Below, one piece after another: positions 24,244 through 35,662 of a stretch of 64,000 bases of DNA. Origin of the DNA: Atkinsonella hypoxylon (lineage: Eukaryota > Ascomycota > Sordariomycetes > Hypocreales > Clavicipitaceae); the NCBI GenBank assembly GCA_000729835.1, contig JFHB01000072.1, positions 62,001 through 126,000 of the forward strand. Direction: 5' to 3'. The translations under genes and the position numbers were made by a program. The notes under the pieces are model-generated. The model was not told the DNA's origin. It saw only the letters and a list, made by a program, of their open reading frames with translations, and did no database searches. Within the stretch, counting starts at the first letter, position 1. The number at the start of each line of letters is the position of its first letter.

Positions 24244-24687
24244 TCATCCCTTGAACTTGGCCAGCGTATCCTGGACAGCTTGATTAGGTATCCCTACAAC
24301 TATAGGATTAGAGGCGATTCCAGCTACTTACGCGAGTAACCTTGTTTACGCTTCTTGCAGTTAATCCTCGCTCCCCGGACTGCTTTGCGTAAATAGCAGC
24401 TTCTTTTACAAGGCTACACCAGGTTCAGCGTTAAGTTTGTTTATATTTCACTTGCAACGAAGAAAAGAGAAAGAAAAGGAGAAAGACTCTGAAGCTATCA
24501 AGGAGAGACATACGTTTCCATAAACAACACATAATTGAGAAAAATCTATCATGATCGTCAGCATCAATCTGATGTTGTGGGACGCGTTGGGACATACAGT
24601 GACGTCTACATTCTTCTTCATGTTCATGTTTGAATGGGCCTTGATAATCTTTTTAATAGTAGCCCTGGGGTAGGCCTTTTTTCCCAT
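24244..24687 (-). CDS. wip1: Histone-fold kinetochore protein, CENP-W/Wip1-like
   Basis: Four exons reconstruct a 76-residue protein: 24687-24598, 24545-24514, 24413-24332 and 24270-24244; introns are 52, 100, 61 bases with GTATGT, GTATGT and GTAAGT donors. All phases fit. The product is a bare histone fold: helix 1 YPRATIKKIIKAHSN, helix 2 NVDVTIFLNYVLFMETLVKE, helix 3 GLTARSVNKVTRDTLAKFK. The order and motifs match CENP-W (Wip1 in fission yeast), partner of CENP-T in the CCAN: the CENP-T-W-S-X complex binds centromeric DNA and supports kinetochore assembly. The start at 24687 is the only in-frame ATG before helix 1. The final acceptor was chosen from its CTAAT branch and the ending RDTLAKFKG. 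A generic NF-Y-type histone-fold protein is the alternative. Confidence 0.85.
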
Positions 24688-24993
24688 AGCTACGATAAAC
24701 AATTTTCCGGCGAGGGAGCGTCGTGCAGGGTATAGCAGCGTCGAGGACGCGTGAGAATCTCGTAGCTATAATACCTTCGTGATCCAACGTTGTTAACTGC
24801 CAGACGATGCAGTGTTATGCGCCCCGTATGGAATGGCGTGGGAGTTTTCTAGCCACAGTACAAATCTTGTTATGCACTGTAGTAATGCACAGTAGCCCCA
24901 CCATCAAGAATTCGGCCTTGGTGAAGCAGCAGAGGGGGCAATTGTCACTTCCAGTCAAGCCATTCTGGTAGTGCGAACCCCTTGGCCCCCGAA
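24688..24993. promoter_or_regulatory. Short divergent promoter region between CENP-W and prefoldin 4
   Basis: Only 306 bases separate the two start codons, so both promoters must share this stretch. No clear TATA box or known site is visible. Confidence 0.5.
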
Positions 24994-25623
24994 ATGGCGT
25001 CTTTAATGCAGCGTCGCATGGTATGACCAGACACCTGTCCTCAAATCACATCTTCCGACCGTATCGATTATGTGCTCCTGACATTTCCACGTAGCTTTCC
25101 AAGGAGGACGAGAAGGCAGCTGGCGACGAGGTTGAAGTGCGAAGAGAAGATCAGGATAGGATCAATAAATTCAGTCGGCTGCATCAACGCGAATTGATCA
25201 TGGAAGAGGAGCTCAAGAACAAGAATGTAAGCACTCAAAAAAAGAAGTCCAGCGCCAGCTACATCAGTGCATTATTTAATCTGATATCTGCAGAAAGAAA
25301 AAGAAGAACTAGATGATTTATCAACCGAGTTGGAGCTTGCTGACGAGGATGAGAAGATCCAGTATAATATCCTTGATGAAGCTCACTGCTGTTGTGACAG
25401 TTTGGGACTGATCAGCTTTTTCCACAACAGATACAAAATCGGCGACGCATTTTTTCATATCCCTCTGGAGCAAGCACAGGAGATGTTGGAAACGACCACG
25501 ACTAGAATAGATGACGAGACGAGCGCGTTGGAAGACAAGATAAACACAGTGCGGGAGGAAATGCAACAGCTCAAGGTCGAGCTCTATGCAAGATTTGGGA
25601 AGCAAATCAACCTCGAGACCTAA
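24994..25623 (+). CDS. GIM3: Prefoldin subunit 4 (beta class, Gim3)
   Basis: Exons 24994-25020, 25095-25226, 25294-25361 and 25431-25623 encode 139 residues, close to the family length of about 130. Family motifs are EDQDRINKFSRLH, LADEDEKIQYKIGDAFFHI, LEQAQEMLE and LKVELYARFGKQINLE. Prefoldin is a cytosolic hexamer (two alpha, four beta subunits) whose coiled-coil tentacles pass nascent actin and tubulin to CCT. The first exon is only 27 bases. The third intron (25362-25430, GTATAA donor, ACAACAG acceptor) is 69 bases and has no stop in frame, so retention would insert 23 residues; I remove it because the join gives the conserved EKIQYKIGDAFF and the usual length. Confidence 0.93.
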
Positions 25624-26662
25624 GAGGGAGCCTAAGAGGGAGAAACGGAAGAATGGATACGATAACGAACTATATCCATATTAAAGGACCGAGATGTCTA
25701 TCCTTGAGGGGGCGAAGAAAAAATAAATCCGTCCACCAATTCGTCATGCATCTTGTGTGTGACCTGTCAACCCCAACGTCTCCCCAGCAATTACATACCA
25801 TTCATCTGGCCCAAGGGACCTGAGACTGCCGTGCGCCTCGCGTAGAATTTCACGGCAGGATATCTCCTCGAACCAGAGCACGTCTTCAGCACACGACAAT
25901 CCTTATAATAAGCAAGTCCAAAAGCCTTCCTGGAAATCCAACATTGGGTCGATATGGATGTATGGCGACAACTAATTTTAACTCGGAAAGGACAGAATGA
26001 GTCAAGCCGAAGATAGGGGGCTGTTTTGTGGTGTGGCATGGTTGGCCGTTGGGCTTGTCTCACAAATATGGGAAGGCTCATGTTCCCCCTGCCATAACCA
26101 CACGCCTATCAGCCGATACGAAGGGGTGGTTCTGAACAACCGCGCTTTTCAAAAGACAGACCAGCTTTCAGAACGAGCGAGAATCGCCATTCTTCGCCGA
26201 GCCCGGGGTTTCCACATACACCTTTGTGTGAACTCTATTATTGACGCTCTGCATGCCAGGTAGATTGGCGAGCCACTCAGGGCCCAAAGCATAGCCGCAC
26301 ATGTGCAATCGATGCACGGAGATTAATAAACTGATGATCCTGGCATACTAAAACGGGTGCCTATTTAATATTAAGTGATGCTAACTACGTCGGTACACGA
26401 TCGACCGTCAAGCCGGCAGTTCTTTCAAGACAGTCTATAAGAGTGTGTCTCATCTCCCAACGTCATTGTCGATCTCATTCTGCAAAAATAGTTTCGCTTT
26501 CGGCTATTATCGTATTGAATCCATTTCTTGAGTCCTTCATTTGATCTCGTTTCATTATTTCCAGTCCTTCCTTTGATCTGTGGCAATGCCTATGACACGT
26601 CGCCGATCGACATTGAGGCGTATATCATCTCCAACTCTGAACCCAAATCACTAGGCCACATC
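25624..26662. other. Intergenic, about 1 kb, upstream of the MFS gene
   Basis: 3' flank of prefoldin 4 and promoter of the transporter. Short frames (25791-26081 minus, 25997-26263 plus) have no recognisable features. A pyrimidine-rich leader precedes the transporter start. Confidence 0.6.
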
Positions 26663-28574
26663 ATGAGCAACAACCAGCCCGTTGAGACTCTACTGGTCTC
26701 GAAGTTGAATCCTTCAAATGGTTCGTATAATCTCTTCTAAAGCTCCTCATCTCAGTAAATCCCTCTGGTTCCTATCATCTCGGAAAGCACATGCTCACTT
26801 ATCATAGAGAAACCCCCCAGGAGCTTCGAGGCAAGCAGCGTCACAACATCCCTAGCCTCTCCTTGCATCAGCCATCCCACGCATCAACCCGCTCAGTCAA
26901 GCCCTCTGGACGCCATCCAGCCAGCAACTCGAAGCGACGCTAACTACATCGTCATCGGCTGGGAAGTCAATGACCCTGAAAACCCACATAACTGGTCCTT
27001 TGTTGGTTTCCCCCCCCTCGTCTATACCGAACATCTTGCAACACCGCCACAACAGGATCATGCAAATTGACATTCATGTCCAACACAGTTCAAGAAGTCG
27101 TACGCCCTCACCGTGATATGCATGCTCGTCACCAACTCGACAATGGGGTCCGCCCTGCCCTGCATGGCGATCCCCCAGATAATAGATGAGTTCGGCCAGA
27201 AGTCTCAAGAGCAGAAAGTGCTTCCTATATCCGTCTTCCTCGTAGGCTACGTCTTCGGACCCGTCATATGGGCACCTCTAAGCGAGCAGTTTGGCAGAAA
27301 GGCCCTCACGACAGCAACCTTCGCCGCGTTCTCGCTCTTCACCATGGCCTGTGCTCTGTCTCCGACGTGGCCGTCCTTGCTGGGCTTCCGGCTCTGCTGC
27401 GGCGTGTTTGCCAGTGCGCCTATTGCCGTCGCAGCAGGCATACTGGCCGACGTATATGGCGATGCTCGCACCAGGGGCAAAGCCTACTCGGCGTACCTAG
27501 TGGTAAAAGACATGTTATCCCCGCAACTATCACATGCCTGTTTCTCCCAATATCACATAGCCTTGTACATCTCCTGTTCCCAGACAAACATAGAAGAAAA
27601 GACTGATAAAGCTCCAGACAACCGTCTTCGGTCCCATCTTCGGCCCCATTGTATCAGGCTTCGTCTCCCCAACCGTCGGCTGGCGCTGGGCCTTCTGGGT
27701 CGCCCTCATCTACGCCGCCATCACCTTCATCATGCTCCTCCCCCTCCCGGAAACCTGCCACCCTGTGCTCCTCAGCCGCCGCGCCCGCCGCCTCCGCCAA
27801 GACGGCCAGCCGTTCCACGTCGTCGCCCCGCGGGACCTCGAAACCGTAGACCTCACCCAGCTCATAAGCAGGGTCCTCACCCGTCCCCTCCGCATGCTCT
27901 TCTTCGAGCCCATCGTCGCCGCAACATGCGCCTACCTAGCCTTGGTCTACGCTATCTTCTACATGTCCTTCCAGGTCTTCCCCATCATCTTCCGCTACCA
28001 CTATAACCTCTCCCCCGGCGTAACAGGACTGTGCTACCTGCCTATCGGAGCAGGCGCCTGTCTGTCCATGGCCTCGTTCTGGTGCTGGGACAACTACGTC
28101 GCCAAAGCAGCTTCAAGACAAGCAAAATGGACCCAGAGTGATGAATACCGCCGCGTCCCTCTCGCTACAATAGGCGGCCCCCTCTTCGTCATATCCCTCT
28201 TCTGGCTGGGCTTCACTGCTCGTCCGTCCATCCCCTTCGTGGTGCCTATGCTTGCCGGTCTGCCCTTCGGAATGGGCTTCCAGCTTATATTCATGACACT
28301 GCTAAATTACCTAACTGATGCATATGAGATTTACGCTGCATCTGCCAACGCAGCTGCCTCGACGTCGCGATCGATACTAGCCGTTGTTCTGCCGCTGGCT
28401 ACGAAAGCCATGCTTGATAGGCTGGGTTTCTCTGGAGCGTGCGCGCTGCTGGGCGGTCTTAGTGCAGCAATGAGTGTCATTCCTTTTGTTTTTCTCTGGA
28501 AGGGACAAGCAATTCGGGATCGATCTAAATTCTGCACCGCATTGCGAAAGTCGAAGGAAGAAGCGGGCAGGTAG
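26663..28574 (+). CDS. MFS transporter, DHA1 (polyamine/drug:H+ antiporter) type
   Basis: Exons 26663-26720, 26808-27001, 27089-27502 and 27618-28574 encode 540 residues. A hydrophilic N-terminus of about 80 residues ends in VNDPENPHNWSF, the hallmark entry to the first helix in fungal DHA1 exporters. Twelve hydrophobic segments follow; the loop 2-3 motif is PLSEQFGRK, the RLCCGVFASAPIAVAAGILADVYG region matches helices 4-5, and GWRWAFW follows helix 6. The central loop carries ETCHPVLLSRRARRLRQDG. It likely exports small molecules or polyamines across the plasma membrane with protons; the substrate is unknown. Introns are 87, 87 and 115 bases; the first uses a GTTCGT donor and the second GTTGGT, both weak, so residues around those joins are less certain. 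No adjacent biosynthetic genes are present. Confidence 0.9.
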
Positions 28575-29219
28575 ACACAAGAGGGTGGGTTTGTGACGAC
28601 GGGCATTTCACTTCGGAGCTGTGGAAATGGACCAGCAATACAGGTAAATGATATGCTGGGACGTCGCACTAAATAAACGGAAAAGTTAGGAGGAACAGTG
28701 ACAGGACGTCATCATTCAGCTTTGCAAAGCTCAGTGGATGATGGCGTTTACTGGATTGAAAAAATAATGTAGCACCAGATATATTAACACTATTATTAGT
28801 ATCTACTTCGAGAGACAGATTGCAACAGTGTCTGCTTCTTCATACGCACACGCTGAGCATTTCTTGCCCATAATCTGCTCCATTGGTGACGAAGAGTCTC
28901 GTGCTTATTGAAACATATGCTGCAGTTGTGACGAGAACTTATCAATGTACCGTGGTAGTTCAACATAAGTTTGCGACTGTTGTATTGCATACTGTATTGC
29001 ATACTATTTCCGCGTATTGTCGAGGATGAACAGATGCTGAGTCAGATAACATCTGCAACATAGACGTACCGTTCTAACAGGCGCCCAGTAAATCATCTAT
29101 TTTTATCGACAGAGTATGTTTTGATAGAACTTCCTTTGTGCCATTCGCAAATGATTGTTGGTACTGATCCTTGAAAGAGCGTTTTCCGTCGATGGTCAGC
29201 ACTTGAAATTCTTCCGACA
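28575..29219. other. Convergent 3' intergenic region, 645 bases
   Basis: AT-rich spacer between two gene ends. No gene or structured element recognised; a TGTATTGCATAC-type direct repeat occurs near 28978-29005. Confidence 0.6.
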
Positions 29220-30906
29220 TCATGTGTCTGTGATGCGATTATCTCCAAGTTTTGAGAGACCGGAGAGCGACTTCTGGAGTCTTGCTTTTAGGGATGTACG
29301 CTTCGGTGTTCCTTGCGATCCTTCTACGCACTCTACCCCAGCTTGACCAATTTCAGGGCATTTGGAAGGAATAATTGCAGGTAGTGGTTTATTCAAATTC
29401 AGTGCGGGCCGGTTTCTTGGACGCTTTTCTGGAGTATCCAATGTAGTAATATATGCACCCAAAAGTTCCGGCATGTCACCGTCATCTGCGATGCTGGAGA
29501 AGATTGTTTCCTCAGCCGTTGCATATGAACTCTTTCCTTCTGAATGACCAAGACCTTTCCAAGTCGGCAGCCTTCTATACCCTACACTACTTTATCAGTT
29601 GAATCACTTATTTATTGCTTAGCAATTAACATACAACGAATCGGAGAAAGCTCAAGGTTCTCTATATCTTGCTGGCTGAGAACGTAGCCATCTTGAACGT
29701 TGCTGGATGAACTCGAAGCAACGCTTGGTATGATAGAAGGGTAGTTCGAAGATCCCTTTTCTTTCGCTCTTCTCGCTCCCGCATGGTCTGATTCCGAACA
29801 TGGCGATTGATTCGTGTCACATTTCTCCGCATGGGAATTTCTGCGTTCCAAATCATGTTGTTCCACATTAGCTAAGCGCAGAGATTTTGCACTGCTGGCA
29901 TCGTCAGATATAGAGAGCGAAGACTCCATGATGCTATCCACGCCGCCGATATCATTAGTTGTTGAAGAGGAGTGGACAACTGGATGAGGACCTGCTGTGT
30001 GCCTTGTTCAATGTGAGGAGCTGGGGCATCATTCAGCTTCATGCCTTGTGCAATCAGCCATACGCCCAGCGCAGATTGATCGTCCCACGCGTTTGATCCA
30101 TGGCGTATGTTGAACTCGCTTTCTAATCCAAGGACCCTCTCCATACGAGATGAACCAGGCTCACAGCTTGAAGGATGGGGTGACGTTGAAACGATCGACG
30201 TGCGCTTCCTCTCGGGTAGCGAACCACGAAAAGGACTGTCGCGAGACGGCACATTGTGCTCCTTTCTGAAGCTGGCATCGCCTGATTCTATGACTGGTGA
30301 GGAATTTGTTATGTGGTCTTGAGTAGATTGCGACGACAAAGATTCCGAGTCTTGACTGGGTGTCGACGCTACGGCATAATTGTCGACGGTGAACTCGATT
30401 GTGTCCCTAGGACCAGTTCGAGGACTGCTCAGGTCAGCAAGTGAGGCAAGCTGCCGAGTGCTGCGGTTTGATATGACACTAGGTACGTCTTCTTCTCCAT
30501 CCCTCTGCAACTCGTCTTGGATACGTTTTTGTCTCAAACGACGAACTTCTGCCCTTCTAGCCAGTTCTTCATCACTGTGCCCGATGGATACTCTTGAGTG
30601 CCTTCGTGAGCTGCCGTCGTGAGAAAAATGTTTGACCATTCTTGCTTTGATGCCATCGAAGGTGTTTGTGTGTGCCAAGGTCGTGGAAGGTCCGGCCTCC
30701 TCTGTGTCAGCATGAAAGTCGGACATCTGACATAGTTCGAAGGGTCCTCCAAATGGAGAGATTTGTTCGCTCTTGAATTTTGCTCTGGAGATTTGAGAGT
30801 CACTGGTGTTGATTACTGGGTTTTTCCGTGATGGTTTGAAAATAGACGTGAAACTTGACTTTTTCAGTCGTCCTTGACGTGGACCGCAGCACCACAAAGA
30901 ATGCAT
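29220..30906 (-). CDS. Hypothetical disordered protein, about 521 residues
   Basis: I do not recognise this protein. The best model has exons 30906-29992, 29923-29635 and 29581-29220. The last intron (53 bases, GTATGT donor, GTGTAG acceptor) gives the smooth reading PIRWYRRLPTWKGLGHSEGK. The first join is ambiguous: GTCCTC to a GGAG acceptor (68 bases, used here) or GTCCAC to GATAG; both keep frame. The N-terminus is Cys/Lys/Ser-rich (CCGPRQGRLKKSSFTSIFK), then mostly Ser/Asp/Arg disorder with one charged helix (EELARRAEVRRLRQKRIQDEL) around residue 115 and a more ordered patch (NAWDDQSALGVWLIAQGMK) near 280. The C-terminus is basic (SLKARLQKSLSGLSKLG). It may be a regulatory or scaffold protein; there is no direct evidence. 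A gene is likely because the frame is long and conserved-looking across exons. Confidence 0.6.
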
Positions 30907-33227
30907 AGTTGGCGTGCGCGAGAAGACAGAATGGTTCCCATAGCCCCTTGATTATGGTTTCTCACAGCTGCTCGCTGCTCAAGTGACGAGAGCACCGAAT
31001 TTATGTGTCAACTTTCTCGATGAGTCAAAGAGAAAACCTCGGTGAGGATGATATTCCTTGACCTTGATGTCTTTTTTCTGAAGAACACGGTGGTAGGGGG
31101 CATGATCAAGGACAACCACTGTCTAGTCAACGCGATTGCAAAAAAAAAAACATGGCGTTGTTGTAGGGAGATAAAAGTCGACGAGGGAAGCCCCCATGAC
31201 GCAGTTTGCGCCTTCCCGTAGTCAATCACAAGTTTTTCAGTCTGCCAGCCTTTCTCGCCTCCATATAACTCAGCCCACAAAAACTCATGTTGCCCGATCG
31301 TGTAGCTCTGCAATCACATAGACGAGCCTCGACTTCATGAAAAGAAGAGAGAAAAATGCTGCCTCCCCTTCCAATACTGTATGTTCAAAGCCGTGGAGAG
31401 CGATGCCGTTACAGCACCGTTAGAGCATTTTGCAGCTACGATCGAGAAACCCGGCTTCCAAGTCTCTGTATCAAGTTTCAAGTCCAATGAGACGTCCAAC
31501 CGCCTCTGGGATCTGAGAAAGAAGAGCCTTTGCGACGACAGAGTCCAAGGGAGAAATTTTCTGGCATTAATTGTATATACACGGATGCGCTCTGCTCCCA
31601 GCGCACAAAGACGTCACGAAGTCGGTTACGGACCACGGATCGGCAAGCATGCACGATCCCAGATATGGGTGCAACAAGCCAAAAATAAGATGACAGTGTA
31701 GACGTAGCCAATAAGAAGCTGGGCTCCTCCAGAGTCGATATGAAGCGTCTTGAGTCTTCCCAGGTCGAATATTCCGACGAGCCGCTAGCAAAGTGTGCGG
31801 ATTTTTTCGGCAGAGAAACTCCGGATGCCGACTTTGGCCGGAGTTATATGTCCAGTCTGTCGCGAAAATCGATCATTTGCATTTGCGGAAGCTCAAAGGC
31901 TTTGGCAGGTGCCGATGCCATGCACTATCTAGGTCGGTAAAGTAAGCAGGTAGGTGAGGTAAGCAGACTGAATTGGGCGACAGGAAACCGTCAGCACCAG
32001 CGCACACTGCATGCATGATTGGTGGAGCAGAGCAGCGATGGCGCAATTGGCAAAGTCTGGTACCACCAAAGTTGGGCGGCAAGATGGGTGAGGGGCCCTG
32101 GCTCGTCTCCGTAACTTGTTTCCTCATTCCTCATACGGAATAGTTAATAAGAACTACACTTTCGGGACGACAAGGGCTGTTGACCAATCAAAACATCGCT
32201 GTAAGAGGTGTACGCCCCAGCAACCGTCCCAGTTACAAGAGCTACTTCGCACGTCTCACAACGTGGCCGACTCAAGGAGAGAAACACAGTCACTCGAGGT
32301 CACCTTACTATACCCAGCGATGAAAAATGGCTCAGTTCCCAAGTGTAGTCAGTCTTAATGAGCATCAAAGCGATTAGTGTTGCGTTCCGTGGTCGGAGAA
32401 GCAACAAACATTGAACGTGAAGATGAAGATGAATGATTGGATTTGCCCTAGTGGTAGGCACACTTTTCCTTTCATAGTAAGTACTCCGTGCCCTCACCCT
32501 CCGAACTCAGACAATCGGTCCAGGGTTCTCTCCTCTGCCACTGAACGAATCAGTCAACACCGATCAGGTGGTGCCTCTCATGTCGATAGATCAGTCGACA
32601 CCAAATGTCAAGATCCAGAGTGACTATGGCCTGCAATAGGCAGTATAATTTCTTGATTTAAAGCAGGTACGGAGTACATAACAATTCATATCAATATCAC
32701 ATTGAGACGCCCTACGAAGTAAGATTGACCACGCGCTCAACAGTCTCGTTTTCCAGCAGTGTAACTATGCAATTGCATGCCAATCACAACCTAGATTGAC
32801 CCCTCCCCCACTTTCGGCGCCAATTTTTTTTTTTTTCCCCCAGTCTCGCTCAAACTAGCGGGCAGCCAAACACTACGCAAGCTGTTCGATTTAAGAGATC
32901 CTGCTCAGCCTGCTTTGTTTCTTCCCCTCCCCATCCACTCTCATAACTTTTCCTTCCTTCCTCCTCCTTTCAAGCTCTTCTTCCACCCGCTTCTTCATAC
33001 CCTGACATAGAGAGTCGTCTCAACCTGGTCGATTCACTGTGATACACAAGGCTCTGTGTCATCTGGTAAGCACTCGCTCATGCACTTCCCCTCTCCCCAT
33101 TGCAATTGCGCGGCCGGTTCATAAACCCTACCTATCACGCTCACACAGCTGACGACTCCTAATCTCCAACATTAGGGCATTGAATATATCAATTTCACAC
33201 CTGAGAGTCTAGGCACCAATTGTCAAG
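30907..33227. other. Divergent intergenic region, 2.3 kb, no gene recognised
   Basis: This separates the hypothetical gene (-) and MET6 (+). Frames of up to about 106 codons overlap on both strands between 31008 and 32623 without motifs or splice logic. From about 32825 it becomes C/T-rich, fitting the MET6 promoter and leader. A probable 5' UTR intron is listed separately. Confidence 0.55.
33066..33175 (+). other. Probable 5' UTR intron of MET6
   Basis: A GTAAGC donor, CTGAC and CTAAT branch candidates and an ACATTAG acceptor frame 110 bases ending 52 bases before the ATG. It has no coding role; the call rests on splice signals only. Confidence 0.45.
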
Positions 33228-35662
33228 ATGGTACAGTCCTCGATTCTCGGGTTTCCCCGCATGGGAGTCCTGCGTGACCTGAAGAAGGCTACCGAGGCTT
33301 GTGAGTAAAGCCACATATAAGATAGCTGCCAAAATCATAATTTCATGGAGTTTTTAACTAAAAAAAAATCAGACTGGAGTGGCAAGATCTCTCAGGCTGA
33401 TCTCCTTGCCGAGGCCAAGCGCCTGCGTCTTGCCCATTGGAAGATCCAGAAAGATGCCGGTGTCGACATCATCCCTAGCAACGACTTCGCCTTGTACGAC
33501 CAAGTCCTTCACCAGATTCAAGACTTTGGTGTAAGTTAGCACTTGGATTGCCAATATCAATGAAAAGGCAAAAACGGCTAACATGACTGTAGGCCGTTCC
33601 TGAGCGTTATACCAAGGACGGTCTCGACGCTGTTGACCAGTACTTTGCTATGGGCCGTGGCCACCAGAAGGGCGGCATCGACGTCCCCAGTCTGGAGATG
33701 GTCAAATGGTTTGACTCAAATTATCACTATGTTAAGCCTACCTTCCAGGATAACCAGACCTTCAAGCTGGTGGACAAACCCAAGGCTGTCAACGAGTTCA
33801 TTGAGGCTAAAGACGCTGGTATTAACACGCGACCTGTCCTTGTTGGTCCTGTCAGCTTCCTTCATCTCGGCAAGGCCGACCGTGGCCAGTCTGTCGACCC
33901 CATTGACTTGCTCGACAAGCTCCTGCCCGTCTACGAGCAGCTCCTCATCAAGCTGAAAGAGGCTGGTGCTGAGACTGTTCAGATTGATGAGCCAACCCTC
34001 GTCTTTGATCTTCCTGCCAAGTCCAAGGCTGCTTTCAAGCCTGCTTACGAGAAGTTCGCCAGCCTAGGTGAAAAGATACCCAAGCTCGTCTTCACCACCT
34101 ACTTTGGTGATATCGTTCACAACTTGGACCTCTTGCCCAAGGACATTTATGCCGTTCACATCGATCTCGTCCGCAACCCTGAGCAGCTCGAGACTGTCGC
34201 TGGTGCCATTGGCTCCAAGACCATTCTCTCTGCCGGTGTTGTTGATGGCCGTAACATCTGGAAGACCAACTTCAAGCGCGCCATTGAAATCGTTGAGTCT
34301 GCTATTCAGAAGGTCGGCAAGGCGCGTGTCATTGTTGCCACCTCCAGCTCCCTCCTTCACACTCCTCACACTCTTGCCAGCGAGAAGAAGCTCGATCCTG
34401 AGGTCGCCGACTGGTTTTCCTTCGCTTCTGAGAAGGCTGTGGAGGTTGCAATCATTGCCAAGGCTGTCACCGAAGGCCCTGCCGCTGTGCGTGAGCAGCT
34501 CGAGGCCAACGCCAAATCCATGCAGGCCCGTGCTACTTCTTCCCGAACCAACGATTCCAAGGTCAAGGAACGTCAGTCCAAGGTCACTGAGAAGGACCAT
34601 CAGCGTAGGTCAGAGTTCACTGTTCGCATTGCTGCACAGCAGAAGAAGCTCAACCTCCCTCTCTTCCCCACCACCACCATTGGTTCATTCCCTCAAACAT
34701 CTGAGATCCGTGTTCAGCGTAACAAGTTTACCAAGGGTGAGATCACCCAGGAGCAGTATGACAAGTTCATTGAGGAAGAAATCAAGCAAAACGTCAAGAT
34801 CCAGGAGGAGCTTGGCCTCGATGTCTTCGTTCATGGTGAGCCTGAGCGGAATGACATGGTTCAATACTTCGGTGAGCGCCTTAACGGCTACACCTTCACT
34901 ACCCATGCCTGGGTTCAGAGCTACGGTTCACGTTGTGTGCGACCTCCCATTATCGTCGGCGATATCTCTCGACCGGCCCCCATGACTGTCAAGGAGTCCA
35001 AATACGCCGTCTCCGTGTCTAGCAAGCCTATGAAGGGTATGCTTACTGGTCCCGTCACTTGCTTGCGATGGTCTTTCCCTCGCGACGACGTTCACCAGTC
35101 AGTTCAGGCTCAGCAGCTTGCTCTTGCCCTCCGTGATGAGGTCATTGACCTTGAAAAGGCTGGTGTCGATGTCATACAGGTCGATGAGCCTGCTTTGCGT
35201 GAGGGTCTTCCTCTTCGCTCGGGGAAGGAGCGTGATGCTTACCTCGAGTGGGCTGTCAACGCTTTCAAGCTATCCACCGCTGGTGTCGAAGATGCTACTC
35301 AGATCCACTCTCACTTCTGCTACTCCGAGTTCCAGGACTTTTTCCACGCTATTGCCGCTCTTGATGCTGATGTCCTATCCATTGAGAACAGCAAGTCTGA
35401 CGCCAAGCTGCTTCGCGTCTTCGTCGACTCTGCCTACCCCAGACACATTGGACCTGGTGTCTACGACATCCACTCTCCTCGTGTCCCCAGCGAGCAGGAG
35501 ATCCGTGACCGTATTGAGGAGATGCTTCAGTTCCTCAAGCCCGAGCAGCTCTGGATCGATCCTGACTGCGGTCTTAAGACCCGGCAGTGGAAGGAAACCA
35601 AGGAGGCTCTGGTCAACATGGTCAACGCTGCCAAGTACTACCGCACCAAGTACGCCAAATAA
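33228..35662 (+). CDS. MET6: Cobalamin-independent methionine synthase (MetE/Met6)
   Basis: Exons 33228-33300, 33373-33530 and 33593-35662 encode 766 residues, the normal length. The enzyme transfers the methyl group of 5-methyltetrahydropteroyl-triglutamate to homocysteine in the cytosol. The N-terminal domain begins SSILGFPRMGVLRDLKKATE; the catalytic C-terminal barrel starts near TTTIGSFPQT. Zinc/homocysteine ligands are seen as HxC at about His651 and Cys653 (IHSHFCYSEF) and as Cys736 (IDPDCGLKTR). HGEPERNDMVQYF and PVTCLRWSFPR are further signatures. Introns of 72 and 62 bases have GTGAGT and GTAAGT donors. Codons are strongly C-ending, as in highly expressed fungal genes, and a C/T-rich leader with a likely UTR intron precedes the start. 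Frames of up to 305 codons in other phases here are shadows. Confidence 0.98.

Noticed and set aside
34064..34985. Long frames (305 codons plus, 178 codons minus) overlapping MET6
   Set aside because: They are shifted/antisense shadows of a strongly biased, unambiguous methionine synthase frame.
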